A stretch of 24,494 bases of DNA, taken from the NCBI GenBank assembly GCA_964568485.1, contig CAZMRA010000040.1, forward strand, positions 1 through 24,494, in the 5' to 3' direction. Of this stretch, positions 1 to 7,094 are shown one piece after another. The stretch comes from CFX5 sp964568485. Its GTDB lineage: Bacteria; Chloroflexota; Anaerolineae; Caldilineales; Caldilineaceae. Position 1 is the first letter of the stretch; each line of letters starts with the position of its first letter. Below the pieces are notes generated by a model. It made no database searches. It worked only from the letters and a program-made list of their open reading frames with translations, and had not been told where the DNA came from. A program made the position numbers and the translations under genes.

Positions 1-1865
1 CGGAATCGGCGACAGCCAGCCGTGTCGCTCCTTCCACTCGCGGGTCGAACGCGAAGAGCTGATTGTTGCGATCCAAAACGATCAAATTGGCTTTGTCAAC
101 CACGCCGGGGATCGGCAGTTGCCAGGTCATGGCGATTGGGCGATCAACCGTAGCATCGCCCACCTTCTGTCCCTGATACAAGAGAACGCTACCGGCTTGG
201 TCGGGCACCGTATTCGTTGCTAGATCCAGTCGGAAGTGCTGAATCAACTGGCGGCCACTATCTAACACATAAATGTCCTGATCCACCACAATCACTCGAG
301 ATGGTTGGGCATCGGACGGGAAACGAATCAGAGGCTCTACCAAGCCATATAATGGCTGAATCTGTAAAACTTCGTTTAATTCGCGGTTGATCTGAACGGA
401 CAAATCATCGGCACGGGCTGAACGCCCCACCAAGAGAACGCGCGCTTGGTCCACATGGCCTTGTGCCTCGGACAACAAACTACGCGCACCGATCTGATCT
501 CCGGCATCAAAAGCTGTTTGGGCACTCGCTAAGCGCGCCTCTGCAAGATCCAATAGAGCGTTGGCCTCAGCACGGCTCCCAGCGCCGGCCTGCCACTGCA
601 AGGCGGNNNNNNNNNNCCGTTGGTACCAAGACAAGGATCAACACCGCCAAAAGCACAAATAGCCGCGCCCGTCGCCCATGTGTCCGCGCAGGCAGGGCAA
701 TGTGCGGGCTCGCCGGCTGCGTAGGTGCTGCCTCGTCGGTTGGGGTAGCTGTGGCCTCGCCAAATACCTGGGGAGGCGTTTGGGGCGTGGGCAAAGCTAA
801 TTCTGCGCTTTCAGCGCTCCCTTGTTCGGGGAAAAGGGCACTCCACAAGCCGCGCACTTGCTGACCCGATTGTTGCAATCGCTCACTCAGCCAACTTTTC
901 ATGGCGGTGGCAGGTTCGGCGTCGGCTGAGTGAGCAGTAGGTTCAGCCGTAGATGGTGCAACTGGGAACGAAGACATCGCGGCTGATTGTACAGTTGCCT
1001 CGACTGGTCGTTGCTCCACTTTCGGTGTGGCGGGATTCGCAGCAGAAGGCAGATCATGCACTGGCGGCGTGGCATTTAGCGTTGTGGGCAAACCACTGGG
1101 ACGTGGTCGCCGCAGCGCCGCGGCCAAACCAGTTGCAGGCTGAGCCACCTTTGCTGGCGGAGCAACTGATGGGGTCAAGACAATCAAAAGGCCTGGTAAA
1201 GCTGGTTGATTCGCCTGCTCCAACAGACCAGCCGCAGCATCCGCACAATTTTCTGCAGTCAGGTAGGCCACCGTACTGGCAAGATCGCGCAGGGAAAGCC
1301 ATTGCAGCCAGCGGCGTCCGCTGATGAACAGCGCTCCTCCGGCGGGCATATCTTGCCGATAGATCTCCCAGCCGCCTTCGGGTTCCGTAGCTTCATTGGC
1401 GGGAGCTTCGGCCCGATAGGGAGGATAGACATCAATACGATCGTCAGTGGTGACCAGCGCCAATCCGAGCCCATTACTAACAATCAATACGCGCGTGCCC
1501 ATCACCGCGGCAATAATAATGGCAGCCCGCAGTGGTGTCTCTGGCTGAGCCTCCGATGCCAAATCCAACGAACGTTTGGCTTCGCGTAAGGCTTCACGCA
1601 ACACATGTGATTGTGTGCCTTTGACCGTGTAATAGGTGCGTTGAATGGTACTCAACAAGCGCTCGGCAAAGGCTTCTTGTTCGGGGCTATCACCTGGCAG
1701 CTCAACCACAGCAAATAATTTACCGCGTAAAGCTTGGCGTGTATCTGGTGGTGGCTCCACAACGCGCACACCCACCGGACGCGTTACCTGGTCATTGGCC
1801 AGATACGCGATCCGCGTGTGCATGATCATAGGTGGTGAGTGGGTTTCGGACGGCAATGCAGTCAT
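1..1865 (-). CDS. Membrane protein with degenerate PP2C-like domain (partial, runs off the left edge)
   Basis: The frame begins at the ATG whose first base is 1865 and is still open at the left edge, with a 10-N gap inside. Residues about 20-232 resemble a PPM/PP2C phosphatase fold, but the acidic metal-binding motifs are not recognisable: where the family has a DG after its first strand this protein reads VVELPGD, and near residue 180 it has ALFISGRRW where an SDGLW-like motif would be expected. A Pro/Ala/Thr-rich linker follows, then a hydrophobic helix around residues 399-416 (ARLFVLLAVLILVLVPT). Beyond the gap come a coiled-coil-like stretch (ALLDLAEARLASA) and beta-rich sequence that could be a propeller. 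The inferred topology is a cytoplasmic pseudo-phosphatase joined to an extracytoplasmic sensor. The frame on the two sides of the gap agrees only if the true gap is a multiple of three. Alternative starts are at 1829 and 1823; the promoter position favours 1865. Family assignment is from memory of motif style. Confidence 0.65.
607..616. other. Assembly gap (10 N) inside the PP2C-like membrane protein gene
   Basis: Ten Ns fall just after the transmembrane helix. Unlike the gaps at 4587 and 10789, I see no repeat shared between the two sides, so sequence may really be missing here. Frame continuity on the minus strand requires a true gap divisible by three. Confidence 0.95.
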
Positions 1866-1872
1866 GACTAAA

Positions 1873-1901
1873 ATTGTAGCCTGCCGCGCAGAGAATGTCA
1901 A
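1873..1901 (-). promoter_or_regulatory. Near-consensus sigma-70-type promoter giving a probable leaderless transcript
   Basis: Read on the minus strand, a perfect TTGACA (1896-1901) is separated by exactly 17 bases from TACAAT (1873-1878, five of six consensus). Only seven bases lie between the -10 box and the ATG at 1865, so transcription should start at or next to the A of the start codon. There is no Shine-Dalgarno sequence before that ATG, which fits leaderless translation and supports this start choice. Confidence 0.7.
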
Positions 1902-2125
1902 CCAAAGCGGCCACAATAAGGGAGGTACACAATCGCCTAATTGACGCAAATTTAACCTTAAGCTTTTACCGAAAATCACGTTCACCATCTCTGATTCTTG
2001 CCGAAAAACAGAGTAAACTGTATACATCATCAGCATGGCTTAAGCTGCATCGGGTGTACAACTGGATGCCCAAACAGATAAATTTCCAAGAGTCAGCTTA
2101 AAATCCAATATGGTTTGTGGAAATT
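1902..2125. other. Divergent intergenic region
   Basis: This is the bulk of the roughly 320-base space between the divergent PP2C-like gene and the lysW-like gene. Apart from the two promoters described at its ends it is AT-richer than the flanking genes. I see no gene, RNA or convincing terminator in it. Short open frames here lack ribosome binding sites. Confidence 0.6.
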
Positions 2126-2153
2126 TTGTACACAGCGGCGAGCCCAGTAAATT
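2126..2153 (+). promoter_or_regulatory. Candidate promoter of the lysW-like/yigZ pair
   Basis: TTGTAC (2126-2131) and TAAATT (2148-2153) are spaced 16 bases apart, about 30 bases before the start of the LysW-like gene. Both boxes match the consensus in four of six positions. A strong AAGGAG follows at 2171-2176, ten bases before the ATG at 2187. Confidence 0.45.
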
Positions 2154-2186
2154 CTAAAATCAGTACTAGTAAGGAGAAGTCCGGCC

Positions 2187-2459
2187 ATGGCAGTCGCAAC
2201 CTGTGTTGAATGCGATGAGGAAATTGCAATCAGTGGCCGCCCTCGTCTGGGGGCAAAAGTAATCTGTAGTCAGTGTGGCGCACGGTTAGAGATCGTTAAC
2301 ACGTCACCCGTCGAACTGGATTGGGCATACGAAGATGAAGACGACGATAGCTGGGGTGGCGACGACGATTACGATTTCGACGATGACGACAGCTTCGAAG
2401 ATGATGACTTTGATGACGCTGATTTTGATGATGATGACGATGATAGCCAGTGGCAGTGA
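2187..2459 (+). CDS. LysW-like zinc-ribbon protein with aspartate-rich C-terminal extension
   Basis: The first 45 residues read as a LysW-type zinc ribbon: CVEC at 6-9 and CSQC at 27-30 supply four cysteine ligands, followed by a short strand and a PVELDWA segment. In lysine and arginine biosynthesis LysW is the amino-group carrier protein; its C-terminal Glu in an EDWGE motif is the attachment point. Here a DDDSWGG motif occurs internally and is followed by about 30 residues that are almost all Asp, Glu, Phe and Tyr, ending SQWQ. The protein is 90 residues against about 54 for the classical carrier, and the terminal Glu is absent. The AAGGAG ten bases upstream fixes the start. The next gene is a YigZ-family gene and no lysine genes are nearby, so a carrier role is doubtful; a small acidic zinc-ribbon protein of other function is equally possible. 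Confidence 0.75.
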   Translation: MAVATCVECDEEIAISGRPRLGAKVICSQCGARLEIVNTSPVELDWAYEDEDDDSWGGDDDYDFDDDDSFEDDDFDDADFDDDDDDSQWQ

Positions 2460-2474
2460 GTGGTTACGCCGCTT

Positions 2475-3092
2475 ATGAGTGCACGTTACCCGATTCCGGC
2501 AGGCCGCCATCGCGTGGAGGAGGAGATTCTACGAAGCCGGTTTATCACAACAGTGGGGCCGGCCTCTACTCTTGAGGAAGCACGTGAATTTATCGATTCC
2601 GTGCGCAGCGAATTTGCTGACGCCTCGCACAATTGTTGGGCTTATGTAGTTGGCTCCCCGGGGAGCACCGGGCAGATCGGCCTCAGCGATGATGGCGAGC
2701 CCCATGGCACGGCAGGGCGCCCGATGTTAACGGTGCTGCTGCATAGTGGCGTCGGTGATATTGTGGCAGTGGTCACTCGCTATTTTGGTGGTACCCTATT
2801 GGGCAAAGGGGGGCTAGTCAAAGCCTACAGTGGTGGCGTACAACTTGCTTTGCAAGATTTACCGACCGTTCCCTATGTGCCGAGTAGTGAATTGCTCATC
2901 GTGATTGACTATGCGATGGTTACCCCTTTTCAACGCCTCTACCCAGACTATGAAGTGACCATCGTCGATCAAGACTTTGCTGCCGACGTTACCTATCATC
3001 TTCGCTTACCGCAGGATCAACTAGACAACTTTACAAATGCCTTGACAGAATTGACCCAGGGTCGTGCAATGATAGAGGTTATCACCCCATAA
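2475..3092 (+). CDS. yigZ: YigZ/IMPACT family protein (UPF0029)
   Basis: This is a full-length match in style to bacterial YigZ, whose N-terminal IMPACT-like domain is related to the eukaryotic GCN2 regulator. Diagnostic segments are EEEILRSRFIT near the start, then SDDGEPHGTAGRPML, and VVTRYFGGTLLGKGGLVKAY in the conserved core. A smaller C-terminal ferredoxin-like domain (DUF1949 type) covers roughly the last 70 residues. The biochemical role is not settled; translation-related functions have been proposed for the family. I chose the ATG at 2475, giving 205 residues. A GTG at 2460, directly after the stop of the LysW-like gene, would add five residues. The two genes are only 15 bases apart and almost certainly cotranscribed. 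Confidence 0.9.
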   Translation: MSARYPIPAGRHRVEEEILRSRFITTVGPASTLEEAREFIDSVRSEFADASHNCWAYVVGSPGSTGQIGLSDDGEPHGTAGRPMLTVLLHSGVGDIVAVVTRYFGGTLLGKGGLVKAYSGGVQLALQDLPTVPYVPSSELLIVIDYAMVTPFQRLYPDYEVTIVDQDFAADVTYHLRLPQDQLDNFTNALTELTQGRAMIEVITP

Positions 3093-3128
3093 ACCAGCCA
3101 TTATCCTGAGTCAGCGCTTAATTTATGA

Positions 3129-3157
3129 TTGACAACCAACGAAATCTTCAGTAAGAT
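3129..3157 (+). promoter_or_regulatory. Candidate promoter upstream of the CHAT locus
   Basis: A perfect TTGACA (3129-3134) is followed after exactly 17 bases by TAAGAT (3152-3157, four of six). It lies after the yigZ stop and about 135 bases before the first CHAT gene, with the 10-N gap between. Orientation and distance fit the main promoter of the CHAT operon with a long leader. Confidence 0.55.
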
Positions 3158-3175
3158 GAGGCCAAGCACCAGAGC

Positions 3176-3185
3176 NNNNNNNNNN
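3176..3185. other. Assembly gap (10 N) in the leader of the CHAT locus
   Basis: Ten Ns separate the candidate promoter from the first CHAT gene. I find no shared repeat on the two sides, so the real length of the leader is unknown. Confidence 0.95.
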
Positions 3186-3211
3186 TTTGGCAACTAACCA
3201 GAATCCCGTCT

Positions 3212-3229
3212 GTTCTCCCTGCAGGGAAC
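3212..3229 (+). repeat. Short inverted repeat in the CHAT leader
   Basis: TCCCTGCAGGGA at 3216-3227 is a perfect 12-base palindrome. GTTC and GAAC at 3212-3215 and 3226-3229 give an alternative longer pairing with a bulge. A GGGAAC motif is repeated immediately afterwards. It lies 65 bases before the first CHAT start and could be an operator or a small hairpin; there is no direct evidence for either. Confidence 0.35.
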
Positions 3230-3293
3230 AGGGAACGGTCATGGGCATGCTGGAGGGTAGATCTCTAAGCGCGGTAGGAAGGACAATCTCCTC

Positions 3294-4872
3294 ATGCAAT
3301 ATGGCTCCTCACAAATGATGCGCTATCGCGATTTTGTGATTGCACTGCATACCGACCAAAACAAACGGTTGTTGGGCCGTGTCGCGGCTTCGCCCGTCGG
3401 CGACACGCCCGATTTTCCGCTCTACTTCTCCACGACATCCAGCGAAGTCGAGGATGCGCTGGCCAGCGTTACCTACAGCTCCGGCAAGTTTCTGAAGCGC
3501 AGTAGCTTTAGTCCACTCTACGACCCGATCGTTGGGATTGGCAAGCAACTCTACCAAGAGCTCATTCACGAAACACCGATCGGGCGGAGCTTGCGCCAGG
3601 CACAAGAAGTTGCCAAAACGCAATCCGACGGCCTGCGTTTACGCATCGCTACGGACGATCCCGAGCTCATCAATTTGCCGTGGGAATTCCTCTTTGATAC
3701 GACACAATCCAATTATGTGGCACTCTCGCTATTAACGCCGCTGGTCCGACAATTTGCGCCTCAGCCCTCCTTAGCCTTGCGCCCAGTGGCCGCACCATTA
3801 CGCATTCTGGTGGTTGCTGCGGAGGTATTGGACTTTGATGCGGAAGAAGAGATCGCGGCCTTGCGCGAGCTCGAAGCGCAGAGTGACCTGTTATCTGTGC
3901 AGATTTTGGAAAATGCCACCTTTGAGCAACTAGGAGAAGCACTCCGCACCCATACCCCACAAGTTGTGCATTTTATTGCCACCGGGGCATATGGGATCGG
4001 GCGCGGGCGTTGGTCCAAAGTGCGGCCCGATGATGGCGTGATTACGGAGCAGGGTCTTCTCTTTATGGATAAGGGCAGCAGAGGGTCGCTGGAAAACGCT
4101 GAATTTGTGCCTGCCGCCCAATTGCGACAATTTTTCCAGGAGCATGCTTCCGTCCAATTTGTCTTGCTCAATGCCTGCGACACCGATTTTGTAGCTGCGG
4201 AATTGGCTCGGGTGGTGCCAGCCGTTTTGGGGATTCGGGCCAAAGTGCTCAATCCAACCTGTCAAGCACTAACCCAAGGTCTATACGAAGCACTCATCAA
4301 TGGACACTCCTTAGAAGCAGCGGTCACCGCCGCCCGCCAGGCCGTGGATCGACACTTTCCTGGGACCAGAGAATGGGGATTGCCTGTCTTTTACTTAAAC
4401 TCACCGCATGGATTGTTGCTCACGCCGGCAACCAGAGCAGCATCAACCGCGCTCCGCATGTCCGCGGAGACAGCGACGAATGAGGCAGCAGCAAATTTGG
4501 AGGTGGCACCCCCCACCCAGCCAACCAGCAATCAGCGTGAACGTCAACGCCTCGGCCCACATGTTCGTGCACACGCACACGTCCCCNNNNNNNNNNCGAG
4601 ATCGAGGCGAGCTACAGCCAGGCGACCTTCTCGGCTTCAGCGTCCTACGGCTTTATCCGCGATGTGCCCACCGCCGGCATAGACGAACAGCAGTTCGTGA
4701 ACGTCAACGCCTCCGCATGCTTTTAGAGATAGAGCAACGCAACCTGCAGAGCTTACTGAATCAACAAGCCACCCTCGGCGCGGCCACGCCCCCATTTACG
4801 CTCAGTCAGATTGCCGAAGCCGAGCAAAAAATCAACGAGCTTGAAAACCAGTTGCAGGCACTCGTCCCCTAA
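3294..4872 (+). CDS. CHAT-domain protein with missing catalytic His (reconstructed across an assembly artefact)
   Basis: The start at 3294 is preceded by AGGAAGGA ten bases upstream. The N-terminal module (YRDFVIALHTDQ) is followed by LPWEFLFD near residue 125, a landmark I recognise before CHAT domains in this phylum. CHAT proteases are caspase-like and use a His/Cys dyad. Cys295 is present in LLNACDTD. The usual HFxGHG motif reads HFIATG, with Thr230 where the catalytic His should be. This is therefore probably an inactive or regulatory CHAT domain. At 4536-4553 an 18-base sequence recurs at 4696-4713; collapsing the two copies removes the gap and 142 bases and restores one 472-residue frame ending in TAA at 4872. 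The restored tail is a helical pair (EIEQRNLQSLLNQQ ... INELENQLQALVP) like those I recall ending other Chloroflexota CHAT proteins. A second CHAT gene follows after 59 bases. Confidence 0.82.
4536..4553 (+). repeat. 18-base exact repeat, left copy
   Basis: CGTGAACGTCAACGCCTC occurs here and at 4696-4713 on the far side of the N gap. The bases on either side of the two copies differ. This copy is the last part of the left contig that belongs to the CHAT gene; it ends exactly on a codon boundary (codon 420). Confidence 0.9.
4554..4695 (+). other. Probable misjoined contig ends around an N gap (not part of the CHAT gene)
   Basis: Thirty-three bases before the gap and 99 after it interrupt the CHAT gene between two copies of an 18-base repeat. 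Placing the right piece in front of the left piece through the shared 18-mer gives one continuous open frame of about 49 codons with markedly GC-rich third positions (segments FIRDVPTAGIDEQQF and AHMFVHTHTS). The two pieces therefore look like halves of one other locus that shares the 18-mer. The source could be elsewhere in this genome or another organism in the sample. Confidence 0.75.
4587..4596. other. Assembly gap (10 N), probably spurious
   Basis: Ten Ns lie between two sequence ends that do not belong to the CHAT gene. The flanking 18-mer repeat shows that the true contigs overlap, so nothing need be missing from the gene. Confidence 0.9.
4696..4713 (+). repeat. 18-base exact repeat, right copy
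   Basis: This is the second copy of the 18-mer seen at 4536-4553. Immediately after it the frame of the first CHAT gene resumes with RMLLEIEQ, in phase with codon 420 of the left part. Confidence 0.9.
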
Positions 4873-4931
4873 TCCAACAGCAGCAAAGCCTCCTTCGGGC
4901 TGACTCAGTTCTTGATCGTACAGGAATCATC

Positions 4932-6902
4932 ATGCCTCGACGCTCCCAGCAAGATACCGACACGACGCTCACGATCGTCTCAGACGAACCATCGCCACCG
5001 GCTGTGAATGGCCAGCAGCCCGCATCGCCTGTGCTGACATTGGCCCAGCTAGTCGTGGAAATAGAGCGCAAAGGTGAAATCCTCAACCAGTTGGCGCTAA
5101 ACATCGAGCCGCTCCGGCCTCTGCGCATGATCCCCGTCGAAGGCGAGCTGGCCTTGCAACAGCAGCTGGATACATTATTGCGCCAAGCGCGCACCTTGGT
5201 TCGTCAACTGGCCACCGGCGATGAGGAGAGCAGCCAAACAGTCCTGCAGCAGTTGAGTGAAATCTTGAATGATGTGCACTGGGAGCTACTCGAAGAGACC
5301 ATTCGGCGGCTGGCGGTCAAAAAACGCCAACAAGACGAAATGGTCCAACAGTACAAGCGGGATATCGAAGTGCATCGCCTGCGCATTGGTCGCCTACGCG
5401 CTGCGCTGGAACAAGCAGCGCGCGTGCGAGCCCCAGTACGCCCATTTGTTGCCCAGCTTGCCCGGTTGGAGTCACCGCTGCGCCGTGCCGACTTGATTTT
5501 GAACAATTTCGAGCAACCTTTTCCAGTCTTGGTGGAAGCCGTTCAAGCGCTGAGTGATGAATCAAGCCAGCTCGAAGAGGCAGTTGGCGCAATCGACCAG
5601 ATCATCAAAGAGACCGAGCGGATTGTGCGCAATGCTGATCTGATCCTCATGCAATCACCGCTGGATCTCTACAATCGCTACCAATATGAAGTTGGGTTGC
5701 GGATTGCCAATGAGGCCGGCGCGCATGGCGTCAACGTACAGCAGACGGTGAAGCTGGTGCAACAAGATCGCGATATGATGCAGCATGCGATCAAGCAGAT
5801 CACCGCGGTGATGACCGGCCAAGTACGCAAACAAGCTGGCACCCCAGATAGCAGTTCCAGCACCAAAAGCGAACAACTCGTGAAATCCCCCATACTCGAA
5901 AACGAAGCCACTCGTACGGCGATCCGGGCCTATCTTTTTAGCGAAGAGGAACCGCAAGCGACCGTGAGCGTTCCATTGGCCAGCCTCGTCCGCGAGATGG
6001 GCGATCTGATGTACCGGCTCTTTTTACCCGAGAGCATCCAAGAGTACCTGCGTGCCAATCTCTGCTCGCTGACCATCTCCACCAACGATCTGGAATTGCC
6101 CTGGGAATTCATGTATTACAATCACACGCCGGATGTGCAAGAGGATGACAGCCCGCCGAACGATGATGTGGAAAACTTTCTCTGCTTAAGCCGACCGATT
6201 GCCCGCCGCTTAATGGGACGCCCTTTGCCAACCGATCGGGCAACGCGCTCGAATCGCCCAGCGAAGCGCCAATTCCTCTTTATTGCCAACCCCACTGGCG
6301 ATTTACCCGGGGCAGAGAACGAAGTCAATGCTGTGGTCGAGGCTCTCAAACAAAATTGGGCTGATCAGATCGAAGTCACGCTATTGGCGCGCGAAGCGGC
6401 CAGCGGCCGTCAGTTAAACCAGCTTTTGCGTTCCGACCGCTTTGATGTGATCCACTATAGTGGGCACGCATTTTTTGATGATAATGACCCCGACTACAGC
6501 GGGCTACTGTTACACAACCGCGAGATCTTCTTCGCCGATAAGATCCGGCGCTTGTTGGGTGGGCGACCGCTTGTTTTTCTGAATGCCTGTGAATCAGCCC
6601 GCAGCAGCAACGAAGGGCGCACGACCTCCGGGCTGAGTTACAACTTGCAGAAACCGGCACAGGGGTTGGCGGCCTCTTTTGTCTATGGCGGTGCGCTTGG
6701 TTGCCTGGGCTCGCTCTGGCCGATCAACGATTTGCGGGCTGCCCATTTTGCCGTTGAATTTTATAACCACGTACTCGAAGGCCAGATGATCGGCGAGGCC
6801 ATGCGCCGAGCGCGTGTGCGCATCAAAGGCGACCAGCCCAACGAGATTACCTGGGCGGCCTTTGTCCTCTATGGTGACCCAACCTTCCGCCTGGTAGAAT
6901 AA
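4932..6902 (+). CDS. CHAT-domain protein (caspase-like protease) with long coiled-coil N-terminus
   Basis: This 656-residue protein starts at an ATG six bases after a CAGGA ribosome site. Residues about 35-300 are charged and helical, with heptad-like coiled-coil segments and little hydrophobic core. LPWEFMYY at about 395 is the same pre-CHAT landmark as in the upstream gene. The C-terminal CHAT domain has the full dyad: HYSGH with His512, and FLNACESA with Cys553. Later segments GLAASFVYGGALG, WPINDLRAA and YGDPTFRLV are typical of active CHAT domains. There is no signal peptide, so it should act in the cytoplasm. It lies 59 bases after the His-less CHAT gene, which suggests one operon and perhaps one complex in which the first protein senses or regulates the second. 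That partnership is inferred; the substrate is unknown. The secreted peptidase/VWA gene begins 192 bases downstream. Confidence 0.9.
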   Translation: MPRRSQQDTDTTLTIVSDEPSPPAVNGQQPASPVLTLAQLVVEIERKGEILNQLALNIEPLRPLRMIPVEGELALQQQLDTLLRQARTLVRQLATGDEESSQTVLQQLSEILNDVHWELLEETIRRLAVKKRQQDEMVQQYKRDIEVHRLRIGRLRAALEQAARVRAPVRPFVAQLARLESPLRRADLILNNFEQPFPVLVEAVQALSDESSQLEEAVGAIDQIIKETERIVRNADLILMQSPLDLYNRYQYEVGLRIANEAGAHGVNVQQTVKLVQQDRDMMQHAIKQITAVMTGQVRKQAGTPDSSSSTKSEQLVKSPILENEATRTAIRAYLFSEEEPQATVSVPLASLVREMGDLMYRLFLPESIQEYLRANLCSLTISTNDLELPWEFMYYNHTPDVQEDDSPPNDDVENFLCLSRPIARRLMGRPLPTDRATRSNRPAKRQFLFIANPTGDLPGAENEVNAVVEALKQNWADQIEVTLLAREAASGRQLNQLLRSDRFDVIHYSGHAFFDDNDPDYSGLLLHNREIFFADKIRRLLGGRPLVFLNACESARSSNEGRTTSGLSYNLQKPAQGLAASFVYGGALGCLGSLWPINDLRAAHFAVEFYNHVLEGQMIGEAMRRARVRIKGDQPNEITWAAFVLYGDPTFRLVE

Positions 6903-6912
6903 ACCGTCGCTC

Positions 6913-6926
6913 CCCGCCAACGGGGC
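6913..6926 (+). terminator. Weak GC hairpin after the second CHAT gene
   Basis: CCCCG and CGGGG form a five-pair stem with a CCAA loop ten bases after the stop codon. No T-run follows, so it is at best an inefficient terminator or a transcript-stabilising hairpin, and read-through into the next gene is possible. Confidence 0.3.
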
Positions 6927-7094
6927 GTATCAGGATGCAATCAGCCTCAACGGTGTGATCTAAAGCACAATTAACCTGACGTTTGTTGAACAGCCAAAAT
7001 CCCTCCTTTGGATTAAGCTGGATTTGCTCATATCACCCCCTCGTAACCGAGCAACTCTCCAGTGTCGGATCATTTACCCCAAAGGAGTTACACT

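Noticed and set aside
2331..2459. Asp-codon-rich stretch as a simple-sequence artefact rather than coding
   Set aside because: It is in frame with a clear zinc ribbon and a good ribosome site, ends at a proper stop just before yigZ, and uses mixed GAT/GAC codons with interspersed aromatic residues.
3294..4682. First CHAT gene as a truncated pseudogene with a 462-residue product
   Set aside because: The break coincides exactly with a gap and an 18-base flanking repeat. The natural C-terminus reappears in frame once the repeat is collapsed.
4554..4695. Interruption of the CHAT gene as a small mobile insertion with target-site duplication
   Set aside because: An 18-base duplication around 142 bases could mimic this, but the N gap sits inside, there are no terminal inverted repeats, and the two pieces join into one foreign open frame in the opposite order, which fits a contig crossover better.
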